A stretch of DNA of 64,000 nucleotides from positions 62,001 through 126,000 of the forward strand of contig CAJTTZ010000005.1 in assembly GCA_910579505.1 (NCBI GenBank). Reading direction: 5' to 3'. Under the pieces are notes generated by a model, which did no database searches, was not told the DNA's origin, and saw only the letters and a list, made by a program, of their open reading frames with translations. A program made the translations under genes and the position numbers. This stretch comes from an uncultured Lachnospiraceae bacterium (lineage in GTDB: Bacteria; Bacillota; Clostridia; Lachnospirales; Lachnospiraceae). Positions 45,544 to 53,423 of the stretch are shown here, in pieces. The stretch's first letter is position 1. Every line of letters starts with the position of its first letter.

Positions 45544-45666
45544 CGCGTTTCCAGAGTGATAGAGACCAATTCGTCCGCAGCCGAAAAGAGCGTGGAAGTT
45601 TCCAATGAACTGTCCGGCCAGGCCAGAACGCTCACCCGCCTGATCAGTCAGTTCCGCATGCAGTAA
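45544..45666 (+). pseudogene. 3' remnant of a methyl-accepting chemotaxis protein gene
   Basis: Forty codons before TAA 45664-45666 read VSRVIETNSSAAEKSVEVSN then ELSGQARTLTRLISQFRMQ, the typical C-terminal end of an MCP signalling domain. No start or upstream coding part is present; the divergent DUF1266-like gene begins 67 bp away. This is a deletion scar of a chemoreceptor gene. Confidence 0.75.
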
Positions 45667-45736
45667 AAAATCGAGTGCGGGGGCACCCGATTCAGGGAAT
45701 GCTTCACGGTGCCGCGAGACCCATAAGATAAAAAGC

Positions 45737-45789
45737 TCCCGGGAGCAGTCATCTTTTTGCAGTTCGATGACAGTCTCCCGGGATTTTTG
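45737..45789. terminator. Bidirectional intrinsic terminator
   Basis: Arms TCCCGGGAG/CTCCCGGGA (45737-45745 with 45775-45783) and inner GTCATC/GATGAC; A-run before and T-run after. It serves the convergent NSS transporter gene and the chemoreceptor remnant. Confidence 0.8.
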
Positions 45790-45844
45790 TGTCCGCTTGC
45801 CGGACGGCTGCGGACAGAATATTTTGTTTTATTTATTCCCGGTA

Positions 45845-47242
45845 TTACAGGGTAATGCCGAACGACTGCAGCAGCAGTAAAAACAGGAGCACAGGGGCAA
45901 TCACGGTAATCATGGCGATATACAGGCGTTTCCTGCCGAACTTATATCCGCCTAAAGTCACCTCGTCAATGATGACCTTGGGTTTAACAACCCAGCCGAT
46001 CAGGATACAGGTCAGAAGCGCCACAAGCGGCATCAGGCAGTTATTGCTGACATAGTCCATGACATCCAGAAGCTGGCCGATGGAGCCGTTAGGCAGCTTC
46101 AATTCAAAGTATAAGAAGTTGTAACCGAAGCAGACAATCGCCCCGACGATGATTCCATAGGCGGTTACAATTGCGGTGCTCTTATTCCTGGACATATGGA
46201 ACTTGTCCATCAGACTGGCAACAATCGCTTCCATAATGGACACCGCGGAGGTCACCGCCGCAAAGGCTACCATCACAAAGAACAGGATGCCGACGACAGT
46301 ACCGACCCATCCCATTGCGGCAAAAATCTTCGGCAGGGAGATAAACATAAGACCCGGTCCGGCGGACATACCCTCGGTTCCCATGAAAACATAGACTGCC
46401 GGGACAATCATCATACCCGCAAGCAGTGCCACTACAGTATCAAAAATCTCGATCTGGTTGATGGAAGGCATGAGATTTACGTCCTTTTTCACGTAGGAGC
46501 CGTATGCCACCATGATGCCCATGGCAACGCTGATGGAGTAAAACAACTGCCCGAGCGCGTCCATGACCACCAGGAAAAACTGCTGCAGGGTAACGCCCTC
46601 AAAACTCGGAAGCAGATAAATTTTCAGTCCCTCAAGGCCGGTTCTCTCAAGCCCCGACGCGTCTGTGTGGTGCAGCGTCAACGCGTAAACGGAAATGCCG
46701 ATGATCAGGACGAGAAGCAGGGGCATGATAAACTTGCTCGCCCGCTCAATGCCGTTATCCACGCCGCCGAAGATGATAACCGCCGACAGGGCCGTAAAGA
46801 TAACCATAAAGACCACAGGACTTATCTGTTCGGAGATAAACCCCGTGAAGTAGCCGTCCGATGCGGCGGCGGTCGTTTTCCCGGTAAGGAAAACGGTAAG
46901 GTATTTTAGTACCCATCCGCCAATGGCGAGGTAGTAGGGTAAAATAATAATCGGGACAAGACTGGCCAGAATGCCGAGCCCTTTCCATTTCGGGTGGATC
47001 ACGCCGTAAGCGGTCAACGGACTCTGTGCCGTCTTTCGCCCGATGGCGATCTCCGTGGTGAGCAGGGTAAAGCCGAAGGTCAGCGCCAGAATGATGTAGC
47101 AGAAAATGAACAGTCCGCCGCCATCCTTTGCCGCCAGATAGGGGAACCGCCATATGTTTCCAAGTCCCACCGCACTGCCGGCCGCCGCCAGTACAAAACC
47201 AAGCCTGCCGGTAAAGTTTCCTCTTTTCTTGTTTGTTTCCAT
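45845..47242 (-). CDS. Sodium-dependent transporter, NSS (SNF) family
   Basis: A 465-residue membrane protein with about 11-12 helices, importing an amino acid or related solute with sodium. The first helix carries RLGFVLAAAGSAVGLGNIWRF-like sequence, the sodium/substrate signature of this family (LeuT/TnaT type); GTEGMSAGPGLMFISLPKIF is another conserved segment. Substrate not readable. Start 47242 has AAGGATGGA upstream. Its promoter region contains two strong dyads. Confidence 0.93.
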   Translation of the reverse strand: METNKKRGNFTGRLGFVLAAAGSAVGLGNIWRFPYLAAKDGGGLFIFCYIILALTFGFTLLTTEIAIGRKTAQSPLTAYGVIHPKWKGLGILASLVPIIILPYYLAIGGWVLKYLTVFLTGKTTAAASDGYFTGFISEQISPVVFMVIFTALSAVIIFGGVDNGIERASKFIMPLLLVLIIGISVYALTLHHTDASGLERTGLEGLKIYLLPSFEGVTLQQFFLVVMDALGQLFYSISVAMGIMVAYGSYVKKDVNLMPSINQIEIFDTVVALLAGMMIVPAVYVFMGTEGMSAGPGLMFISLPKIFAAMGWVGTVVGILFFVMVAFAAVTSAVSIMEAIVASLMDKFHMSRNKSTAIVTAYGIIVGAIVCFGYNFLYFELKLPNGSIGQLLDVMDYVSNNCLMPLVALLTCILIGWVVKPKVIIDEVTLGGYKFGRKRLYIAMITVIAPVLLFLLLLQSFGITL

Positions 47243-47272
47243 AATTCCATCCTTTTCCCTTTGTATAATAGC

Positions 47273-47345
47273 AACGGTTCAGCCTTATACTATTGTGACA
47301 GTGAAGCCGGGGCTGAACCGTTAAGTATAATATTTTGATTATACT
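47273..47345 (-). promoter_or_regulatory. Dyads in the NSS transporter upstream region
   Basis: Perfect 12-bp arms AACGGTTCAGCC/GGCTGAACCGTT (47273-47284 with 47311-47322) and, next to them, perfect 8-bp arms AGTATAAT/ATTATACT (47324-47331 with 47338-47345). The second pair contains -10-like sequence on both strands. A leader hairpin or operator is likely. Confidence 0.5.
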
Positions 47346-47383
47346 GTAACATGTCCCTTTGTGCAATGCTTTTAATCCAATAA

Positions 47384-47458
47384 GAACAAATGTTCTAAAA
47401 ATGCTTGTAATAAAAACCGGGATGTGTTAAGATACTAATACATAACAAACGTACGTTC
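47384..47458 (+). promoter_or_regulatory. SOS-type promoter: two LexA-like boxes
   Basis: GAACAAATGTTC (47384-47395) fits the Firmicute LexA/DinR core GAAC-N4-GTTC exactly; AAACGTACGTTC (47447-47458) fits with one mismatch. Between them lies TTGTAA (47405-47410), a 17-bp spacer and TAAGAT (47428-47433). One box sits just upstream of the -35, the other over the transcript start. Confidence 0.65.
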
Positions 47459-47542
47459 TTTTTGCGGAAATCTTCTATAAAATAAGTGCACGGTCAGAAA
47501 AGTTTCTGGCCGGGCGTATGTGTACAGGGAAGTGTGAGTGGA

Positions 47543-48883
47543 ATGGATATCAGAATTGCGCCGCAGATGTCGGTCATGGAAAAACTGAAAATACTCGGAG
47601 ATGCGGCCAAATATGACGTGTCATGCAGTTCCAGCGGCTCCTTTCGGAAAAATGACGGGCAGGGCATCGGAAATACGGTGGCAGCAGGGCTATGTCATAG
47701 TTTTGCGGCGGACGGCAGATGTATTTCCCTGTTGAAGATTCTTTTTACCAACGAGTGCATTTATGACTGTAAATATTGTATCAACCGCCGCTCAAACGAT
47801 GTGCCCCGCGCTTCCTTTACACCCGACGAGGTGTGTGAGCTGACCATGGAATTTTACAGGCGCAATTATATAGAAGGTTTGTTTTTGAGCTCGGGCATTT
47901 TGTACAGTCCCAATTACACGATGGAACTGATCTGTGAAACAGTGCACAGGCTTCGCACCCTGCACCGCTTTCAGGGATATATCCATGTGAAGGCGATTCC
48001 GGGAGCAGACCCGATGCTGATTCAGCGGCTGGGTTATCTGGCGGACCGTATGAGTGTGAATCTGGAGATGGCTACGGCGGAGGGGCTGCGGGCTATCGCG
48101 CCCAACAAGCACCGCAAAAATATTTTAAAACCCATGCGCCAGATCCAGAATGGCATCACGGAGAATAAAAACGAAATTACCTTATATAAGCATGCACCCC
48201 ATTTCTGCGAGGCGGGACAGTCCACCCAGATGGTCATAGGCGCCCTGCCGGAGAGCGATTACCAGATCATGTCGGTGGCGGAAAGCCTCTATGACAAGTT
48301 TTCCCTAAAGAGGGTGTATTATTCGGCTTTTGTGAATGTGAATGAAGACAGGGACTTGCCGGCCCTGGCGGGGGGTCCCCCGCTGCTCCGGGAGCACAGG
48401 CTGTATCAGGCGGACTGGCTGCTTCGCTTCTATGATTTTAAGGTGGACGAGCTGCTGACAGCTGACAGGCCAAATTTTAACACAGCGATTGACCCGAAGG
48501 CGGACTGGGCGGTGCGGCATCTGGAGTGCTTTCCGATAGAGATCAACCGGGCGGATTATCATCTGCTCTTACGGATTCCGGGAGTGGGCGTCAAGAGCGC
48601 CAGACGGATCGTGGCGGCCAGACGGTTCGGCAGTCTGACGTTTGAAGATTTGAAGAAGATCGGCGTGGTATTGAAGCGCGCCCTCTATTTTATCACCTGC
48701 AACGGAAAGATGATGTACCCTACGAAGCTGGAGGAGCAGTATATTGTGAGGAATCTCGCCTACCAGAACCAGATGGGCAGGGGAGAGAAGCTGCCGTTTA
48801 TGACGGACGGTACGACTTATCGGCAGATGTCGCTGTTTGACATGGCCGGATTTGACGATATGCGCAAAGTGGCCAGCATATAA
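47543..48883 (+). CDS. Radical SAM DNA modification/repair protein (TIGR03916 type)
   Basis: A 446-residue putative radical SAM enzyme. The 4Fe-4S ligands are Cys72, Cys76 and Cys79 (CIYDCKYC). The N-terminus AAKYDVSCSSSGSFRKNDG and a C-terminal helix-hairpin-helix (IPGVGVKSARRIVAAR, about 345-360), a DNA-binding motif, fit the family annotated as putative DNA modification/repair radical SAM proteins. The reaction is not known to me. I start at ATG 47543; a frame from 47486 adds 19 codons with no match. The partner gene follows by 112 bp, and two LexA-like boxes precede the gene. Confidence 0.85.
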   Translation: MDIRIAPQMSVMEKLKILGDAAKYDVSCSSSGSFRKNDGQGIGNTVAAGLCHSFAADGRCISLLKILFTNECIYDCKYCINRRSNDVPRASFTPDEVCELTMEFYRRNYIEGLFLSSGILYSPNYTMELICETVHRLRTLHRFQGYIHVKAIPGADPMLIQRLGYLADRMSVNLEMATAEGLRAIAPNKHRKNILKPMRQIQNGITENKNEITLYKHAPHFCEAGQSTQMVIGALPESDYQIMSVAESLYDKFSLKRVYYSAFVNVNEDRDLPALAGGPPLLREHRLYQADWLLRFYDFKVDELLTADRPNFNTAIDPKADWAVRHLECFPIEINRADYHLLLRIPGVGVKSARRIVAARRFGSLTFEDLKKIGVVLKRALYFITCNGKMMYPTKLEEQYIVRNLAYQNQMGRGEKLPFMTDGTTYRQMSLFDMAGFDDMRKVASI

Positions 48884-48995
48884 TAGATGCAATGTGCGTT
48901 ATGTAAAGGCAGCGCGATACGGTGCCGGCGGGATGGTGAGCATTCGTTGTATGATCCGCCGTGAACACCTTGGGGGGAAGGGAGTACATTTATAT

Positions 48996-49790
48996 ATGGA
49001 AGAAAAGTATTTGATCTGCGAAGATTCTCTGGAAGGGATATTTACCGGGATTTACGAGGCGTATGCCTTGAGGGAGGGGCATACGCATGTGCACATCCAG
49101 GTGGGAGAAGAGGAAAATCTTCGGCTGTTTGCAAATTATGTGCATATTCCTTCGGATTTTGTGAAAACTCAAAAGGTGGCGGACACACTGATGAAACGTC
49201 TGGGCGAGCATGTGTACCATTCCATTTGCCGGGCGGCTGCCTCCTGTTATCCAGATAAGGGGGAGGCGGTCTACAAGACGGTGGTGGATGCGATCACGGC
49301 GGGCAGCGGCCGCCGGGTGATGGAAAATCTGCGCAACCCCCATGTGGCAAGGTGCTTTGAGCTGGCGCGGTTTACGGCAAACGAGGCGCATTATGAGATC
49401 GAGTTCCTTCGGTTTCAGGAGCTTACGGATACAGAAATTGCCCATGGAGGCGTTCTCTTTTCCAGAATCGGTCCGAAAAATAATGTGATACCTTTCATCA
49501 TGCCGCATTTCGCGGACAGACTGAGCATTGAGAATTTCATGGTCTATGACGAGAACAGGAAACTCTTCGGGGTGCATCCCGCAAGGGAAGAGTGGTATCT
49601 TGTGACGGCTGGGGAATCCTTTGTCCTGCAGGAGCCTGTCTGGTCTGAGAAGGAGGAACAGTATCAGGAACTGTTTAGGGCATTCCATCGAACGATTGGG
49701 ATCGAGAGCCGGGAAAACAGGAAGCTGCAGAGGCAGATGTGTGCATACCGTTACCAAGATTATATGGTGGAATTTGCACAAAAAGGATAA
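48996..49790 (+). CDS. TIGR03915-type DNA metabolism partner protein
   Basis: A 264-residue protein matching the family usually encoded next to the radical SAM protein above (often called probable DNA metabolism protein, DUF4130). Recognised stretches: MEEKYLICEDSLEGIFTGIY at the start, RRVMENLRNPHVARCFELAR near 108 and SRIGPKNNVIPFIMPHFADR near 160. In other species this domain can be fused to a uracil-DNA-glycosylase-like domain; here it stands alone and no glycosylase gene follows. GGGAG lies 11 nt before ATG 48996. Catalytic role unknown. Confidence 0.85.
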   Translation: MEEKYLICEDSLEGIFTGIYEAYALREGHTHVHIQVGEEENLRLFANYVHIPSDFVKTQKVADTLMKRLGEHVYHSICRAAASCYPDKGEAVYKTVVDAITAGSGRRVMENLRNPHVARCFELARFTANEAHYEIEFLRFQELTDTEIAHGGVLFSRIGPKNNVIPFIMPHFADRLSIENFMVYDENRKLFGVHPAREEWYLVTAGESFVLQEPVWSEKEEQYQELFRAFHRTIGIESRENRKLQRQMCAYRYQDYMVEFAQKG

Positions 49791-49933
49791 ATTGCAGCTG
49801 CGTGCACGGGCAAAATTCGAGGATAATAGGCACTTTTCACAAAAAAATATTTGGGTATCAAAATAATTATGTAAAGTTGTCGGTATGACCAAAAGATGCC
49901 AAAATTGTACAATAATAGGAACAAAAATACCTC

Positions 49934-50028
49934 TTTACAAATGGGATGAATGGAGTATAATCTACTCAAATGAGGAGCTTGAAAACGTTTTTCTATGTGT
50001 GCTTTTCGCATGCATAAGTGAAAAGGAA
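49934..50028 (+). promoter_or_regulatory. Promoter and leader hairpin of the HPr-like gene
   Basis: TTTACA (49934-49939), 16 bp and TATAAT (49956-49961). The leader contains CTTTTC/GAAAAG arms just before the ribosome site GGAAGG. Confidence 0.6.
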
Positions 50029-50038
50029 GGTGACAGTT

Positions 50039-50263
50039 ATGCAACACAAAATCAAATTGAGGCCGGATGAAGTAAAGGACTTCGTGTCCGCAGCAACCAA
50101 GTGTGACTGCGACGTGGATATCTTTTACAACAGCTTTATCGTGGATGCAAAATCCATCATTGGCGTATTGGGACTGAATTTCAATCAGATTTTAACCGTT
50201 GCGTACAATGGCTACGAGCCGGATTTTGAGAAACATCTCAGGAAATGGGCGGTAGCGGTATAG
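50039..50263 (+). CDS. HPr-like protein without the active-site histidine
   Basis: A 74-residue HPr fold: the helix/strand region DIFYNSFIVDAKSIIGVLGL matches the Ser46 region of HPr, which is a kinase target in Firmicutes. The N-terminal loop that should read GLHARPA is replaced by KLRPDEVKDF, so the phosphocarrier histidine is missing and PTS transfer is not possible. Start ATG 50039 has GGAAGG 8 nt upstream; a frame from 50018 lacks a box. A regulatory rather than catalytic role is likely (inference). Confidence 0.75.
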   Translation: MQHKIKLRPDEVKDFVSAATKCDCDVDIFYNSFIVDAKSIIGVLGLNFNQILTVAYNGYEPDFEKHLRKWAVAV

Positions 50264-50290
50264 ATTCCGGTGACAGAGATCGAACACATT

Positions 50291-50339
50291 GACTCCCTAT
50301 GTAAGATAACGTAAGATTATCTTATGTAGGGAGTCTTTT
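50291..50339 (+). terminator. Intrinsic terminator after the HPr-like gene
   Basis: Arms GACTCCCTATGTAAGATAA and TTATCTTATGTAGGGAGTC (17 of 19 pair, 2-nt internal mismatch), then TTTT. Confidence 0.85.
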
Positions 50340-50416
50340 GCGCGTATAAGCAGAGTCGGAAGTGGAACGGAGACCGCGAACGAGAAATACGAAGTATTTC
50401 GAGTCTGCTTATACGC
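50336..50416 (+). repeat. Terminator-linked palindromic repeat, full copy D
   Basis: Outer arms GCGTATAAGCAGAGTC (50342-50357) and GAGTCTGCTTATACGC (50401-50416), 15 of 16 pairing; inner perfect stem GAAATAC-GAA-GTATTTC (50384-50400). It begins in the U-run of the preceding terminator and ends 20 bp before the helicase start. Confidence 0.75.
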
Positions 50417-50435
50417 ATTTCCAAGGAGTAAAGGT

Positions 50436-52931
50436 ATGGAAGTGCGGATTTCCGTGCGGAGTCTGGTGGAATTTATTCTGCGCTCCGGCGATATTGACAA
50501 TAGAAGAGCGGCGTCACCCGAAAATGCCATGCAGGAGGGGGGACGGATCCACCGCATGATCCAGCGGCGGATGGGTCCTTCCTATCAGGCGGAGGTGTCT
50601 CTTTCCTATGCTTATGACGCGGGAGAGTACGAGATCGTGGTGGAGGGACGCGCCGACGGTATCATCACGGAAACCTGGAGGGAAGCGCTGCCGCAGCCGG
50701 CGATTGAGGAAAAGGCGGCCGACGGTGAAGAGACGCGGCTTGTCGTGACGCCCGGGCAGGAGCAGTCGGTACAGAAAGTAACGGTTACGATAGACGAGAT
50801 CAAGGGAACCTACCATGACCTGAAAAAAATGAAGGCGCCTGTGGCGGTGCACCTTGCACAGGCGAAATGCTATGCCTATATTTACGCGACACAGAAAAAA
50901 CTGTCGGCTATCCGGGTGCGGATGACTTACTGCCACATAGAGACAGAGGAAATCCGCTATTTCCATGAGGAATTTCTGTATGAGGAACTGCAGACGTGGT
51001 TCGGGGAACTGATGGTGCAGTACAGGAAATGGGCTGATTACCAGTTCGCGTGGCAAAAATGCAGGCAGGCGTCCATCAGGGAGATGGAATTTCCGTTTCC
51101 CTACAGGGAGGGGCAGAAAGAGCTGGCGACTTATGTGTACCAGACGATTTACCACAAGCGTAAGCTCTTTATCGAGGCGCCGACGGGTGCGGGCAAGACG
51201 ATATCCACGGTGTTCCCCGCGCTGAAGGCGATGGGGGAGGGAATGTGCGAACGCCTTTTCTACCTGACGGCAAAGACCATTACCCGTACGGTGGCGGACG
51301 ATGCGATCACCCTGTTAAGGGAGCGGGGACTAAAACTGAAAAGTGTCATATTGACCGCTAAGGACAAAATATGTTTCATGGAAGAAACCGAGTGCAACCC
51401 GGTCAGCTGCCCATATGCGAAAGGGCACTATGACAGGGTAAATGAGGCGATGTACGACCTGTTGACTCATGTGGACAACTTTACGAGAGAACAGATAGAG
51501 GCGTATGCGCAGAAATATCAGGTCTGCCCTTTTGAGCTTTGTCTGGACATGAGCCTGTTTGCCGATGCGGTGATCTGTGATTACAATTATCTGTTTGATC
51601 CCCATGTTTATCTGCGCCGCTTTTTCGCGGAAGGGATCAGGGGAGAATATATTTTCCTTGTGGACGAGGCACACAATCTGGTGGAGCGGGGCAGGGAGAT
51701 GTACAGCGCCCTTCTCTGCAAAGAGACATTTTTAGAATTGAAAAAAACGGTGAAAGCCTATGATGAGAGGATTGCCAAAAATCTGGATAAATGCAATAAG
51801 GAAATGCTTGCCCTGAAAAGGGAGTGCGAAGGCTGCCGGGTGATAGAGCAGACGGACGCGCTTGTCCGCGCGCTGATGCGCCTCGGCGCGGCGATAGAGG
51901 ACTATCTGGAGGATCACGAGGACAGCCCCGTGCGGGCGGACATCCTGTCCTTTTACTTTGAGGTTTCACACTTCCTGGAGATGTATGAGCTGGCGGATGA
52001 AAATTATGTGACGTACTCGGAACTGCGGGAGGATGGCAGCTTTATCGTGAAACTTTTCTGCGTGAATCCGGCGGGTAATCTTAAGAATTGTATGAGGCGT
52101 GGACGCAGCACGATCCTGTTTTCGGCGACGCTTCTGCCGATTCAGTATTATAAGACGCTTCTGGGGGCGGAGGAGGGAGATTATGAAGTCTATGCCAGGT
52201 CGGTTTTCCGGCCGGATAAACTCGGGCTGTATATCGGGAGCGACGTGACCAGCCGCTATGCCCGCAGGGGCGATGCGGAGTATTATCGGATTGCGGCCTA
52301 TATCCATAATGTCATAGAAAAGAGACAGGGCAACTATATGGCATTCTTTCCTTCCCATACCTTTTTGCAGAGGGTTTTTGAAATTTTTCAGAAATATTTT
52401 AATGCGGAAGGCGAAGTGGAATGCATTTTGCAGGAAAGCCATATGGATGAGGAATCCAGAGAGGCCTTTTTAAACCGATTCCGCGGGAATGAGGACTGTG
52501 ACCTGCAAAGCCTGATCCAGATGGACATAGAGGTGGAGGAGGAGAGAAGCCTTTTAGGATTTTGCGTGATGGGCGGGATTTTTGGCGAGGGGATCGACTT
52601 AAAGAACGACAGCCTGATCGGCGCGATTATCGTTGGAACGGGACTGCCCCAGGTGTGTAATGAGAGGGAACTTTTGAAAAAGTATTTTGACGGCTGGGGG
52701 GAGAACGGTTTTAACTATGCCTATCGTTATCCGGGTATGAACAAGGTACTGCAGGCGGCCGGGCGAGTGATACGCACGGCGGATGATTTCGGGATTGTCG
52801 CACTTTTGGACGAGCGGTTTTTATCCCCCGCTTACCAGAGATTATTTCCGCGGGAATGGCAGGAAAGGGTGGTCGTTACAGTTGACCAAATAGGTCGGAA
52901 AGTGGAAAGGTTTTGGGACGAATGGCTCTAA
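50436..52931 (+). CDS. PD-(D/E)XK nuclease - DinG/XPD-type helicase fusion
   Basis: An 831-residue protein. Residues about 1-200 show a RecB/Cas4-like nuclease plan: GRADG (Asp74), IDEIKGT (Glu121, Lys123) and HLAQAKCYAY (Gln about 142). From about 215 it is a superfamily 2 XPD/DinG helicase with Walker A EAPTGAGKT (about 247-255), four iron-sulfur-type cysteines (313, 320, 325, 364), DEAH at 410-413 and a late QAAGRVIRT motif VI near residue 772. These helicases unwind 5' to 3' and repair damaged or replicating DNA. ATG 50436 has AAGGAG 9 nt upstream. The cysteine set resembles the DNA-repair helicases rather than DinG without a cluster. Confidence 0.85.
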   Translation: MEVRISVRSLVEFILRSGDIDNRRAASPENAMQEGGRIHRMIQRRMGPSYQAEVSLSYAYDAGEYEIVVEGRADGIITETWREALPQPAIEEKAADGEETRLVVTPGQEQSVQKVTVTIDEIKGTYHDLKKMKAPVAVHLAQAKCYAYIYATQKKLSAIRVRMTYCHIETEEIRYFHEEFLYEELQTWFGELMVQYRKWADYQFAWQKCRQASIREMEFPFPYREGQKELATYVYQTIYHKRKLFIEAPTGAGKTISTVFPALKAMGEGMCERLFYLTAKTITRTVADDAITLLRERGLKLKSVILTAKDKICFMEETECNPVSCPYAKGHYDRVNEAMYDLLTHVDNFTREQIEAYAQKYQVCPFELCLDMSLFADAVICDYNYLFDPHVYLRRFFAEGIRGEYIFLVDEAHNLVERGREMYSALLCKETFLELKKTVKAYDERIAKNLDKCNKEMLALKRECEGCRVIEQTDALVRALMRLGAAIEDYLEDHEDSPVRADILSFYFEVSHFLEMYELADENYVTYSELREDGSFIVKLFCVNPAGNLKNCMRRGRSTILFSATLLPIQYYKTLLGAEEGDYEVYARSVFRPDKLGLYIGSDVTSRYARRGDAEYYRIAAYIHNVIEKRQGNYMAFFPSHTFLQRVFEIFQKYFNAEGEVECILQESHMDEESREAFLNRFRGNEDCDLQSLIQMDIEVEEERSLLGFCVMGGIFGEGIDLKNDSLIGAIIVGTGLPQVCNERELLKKYFDGWGENGFNYAYRYPGMNKVLQAAGRVIRTADDFGIVALLDERFLSPAYQRLFPREWQERVVVTVDQIGRKVERFWDEWL

Positions 52932-53356
52932 ATGGCCGATTTTTCCACTATCCAGGTGAGTCAACAGAGAAAATGACAAGAACCCGGCAGAAGGGACATG
53001 CCATGTGGATTGACCTTGTACGTCAAAAGACAAAATGTGATTGACTCTTATTGGACAGGTTATTACAGAATCGGTCAACTATTTCGGCAGGAAATGAGGA
53101 CGTTCGACAAAAAGATGTTAGAAAAAACCGAAAATGACAGACAGATTGCGAAGAATTGGTACAGGAACCGACATGAAATGACGACGCTGTCAATGTGGAT
53201 AACTTTGTGGAAATTGGGGATTTCTCAGCCATTTTTGGATAACTTTCAAAAATTTAGGGCGTAAAAATTGTGGAAAAGTCGGTGTACGGTTTTTGGTTTG
53301 GAAAAAGGCAAACCTATCGGGTCAACAGAAGGCGGATGCGAAAGAACAGAACTTAT
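52932..53356. other. Gene-poor gap with repeated GTTGAC motifs and DnaA-like boxes
   Basis: No convincing gene. GTTGACC-like heptamers on either strand occur at 52881, 52959, 53009, 53040, 53073 and 53319, more often than chance. TGTGGATAA (53195-53203) is a perfect inverse DnaA box and TTTGGATAA (53234-53242) a one-base variant, 39 bp apart. Confidence 0.35.
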
Positions 53357-53386
53357 TTGACGTAGAACGGCAAATAGTGGTATACT
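53357..53386 (+). promoter_or_regulatory. Promoter of the GH13 gene
   Basis: TTGACG (53357-53362), 18 bp, TATACT (53381-53386), 37 bp before the start. Confidence 0.65.
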
Positions 53387-53423
53387 AGTCCGTGGTAAAC
53401 TACAAGATATTGAGGAGGAAATT

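Noticed and set aside
53195..53242. Possible replication origin from two DnaA boxes
   Set aside because: Only two boxes, and no dnaA, dnaN or gyr genes nearby.
52998..53264. 88-codon frame in the gap before the GH13 gene
   Set aside because: No ribosome site, no recognisable motif, and it overlaps the regulatory-looking motif cluster.
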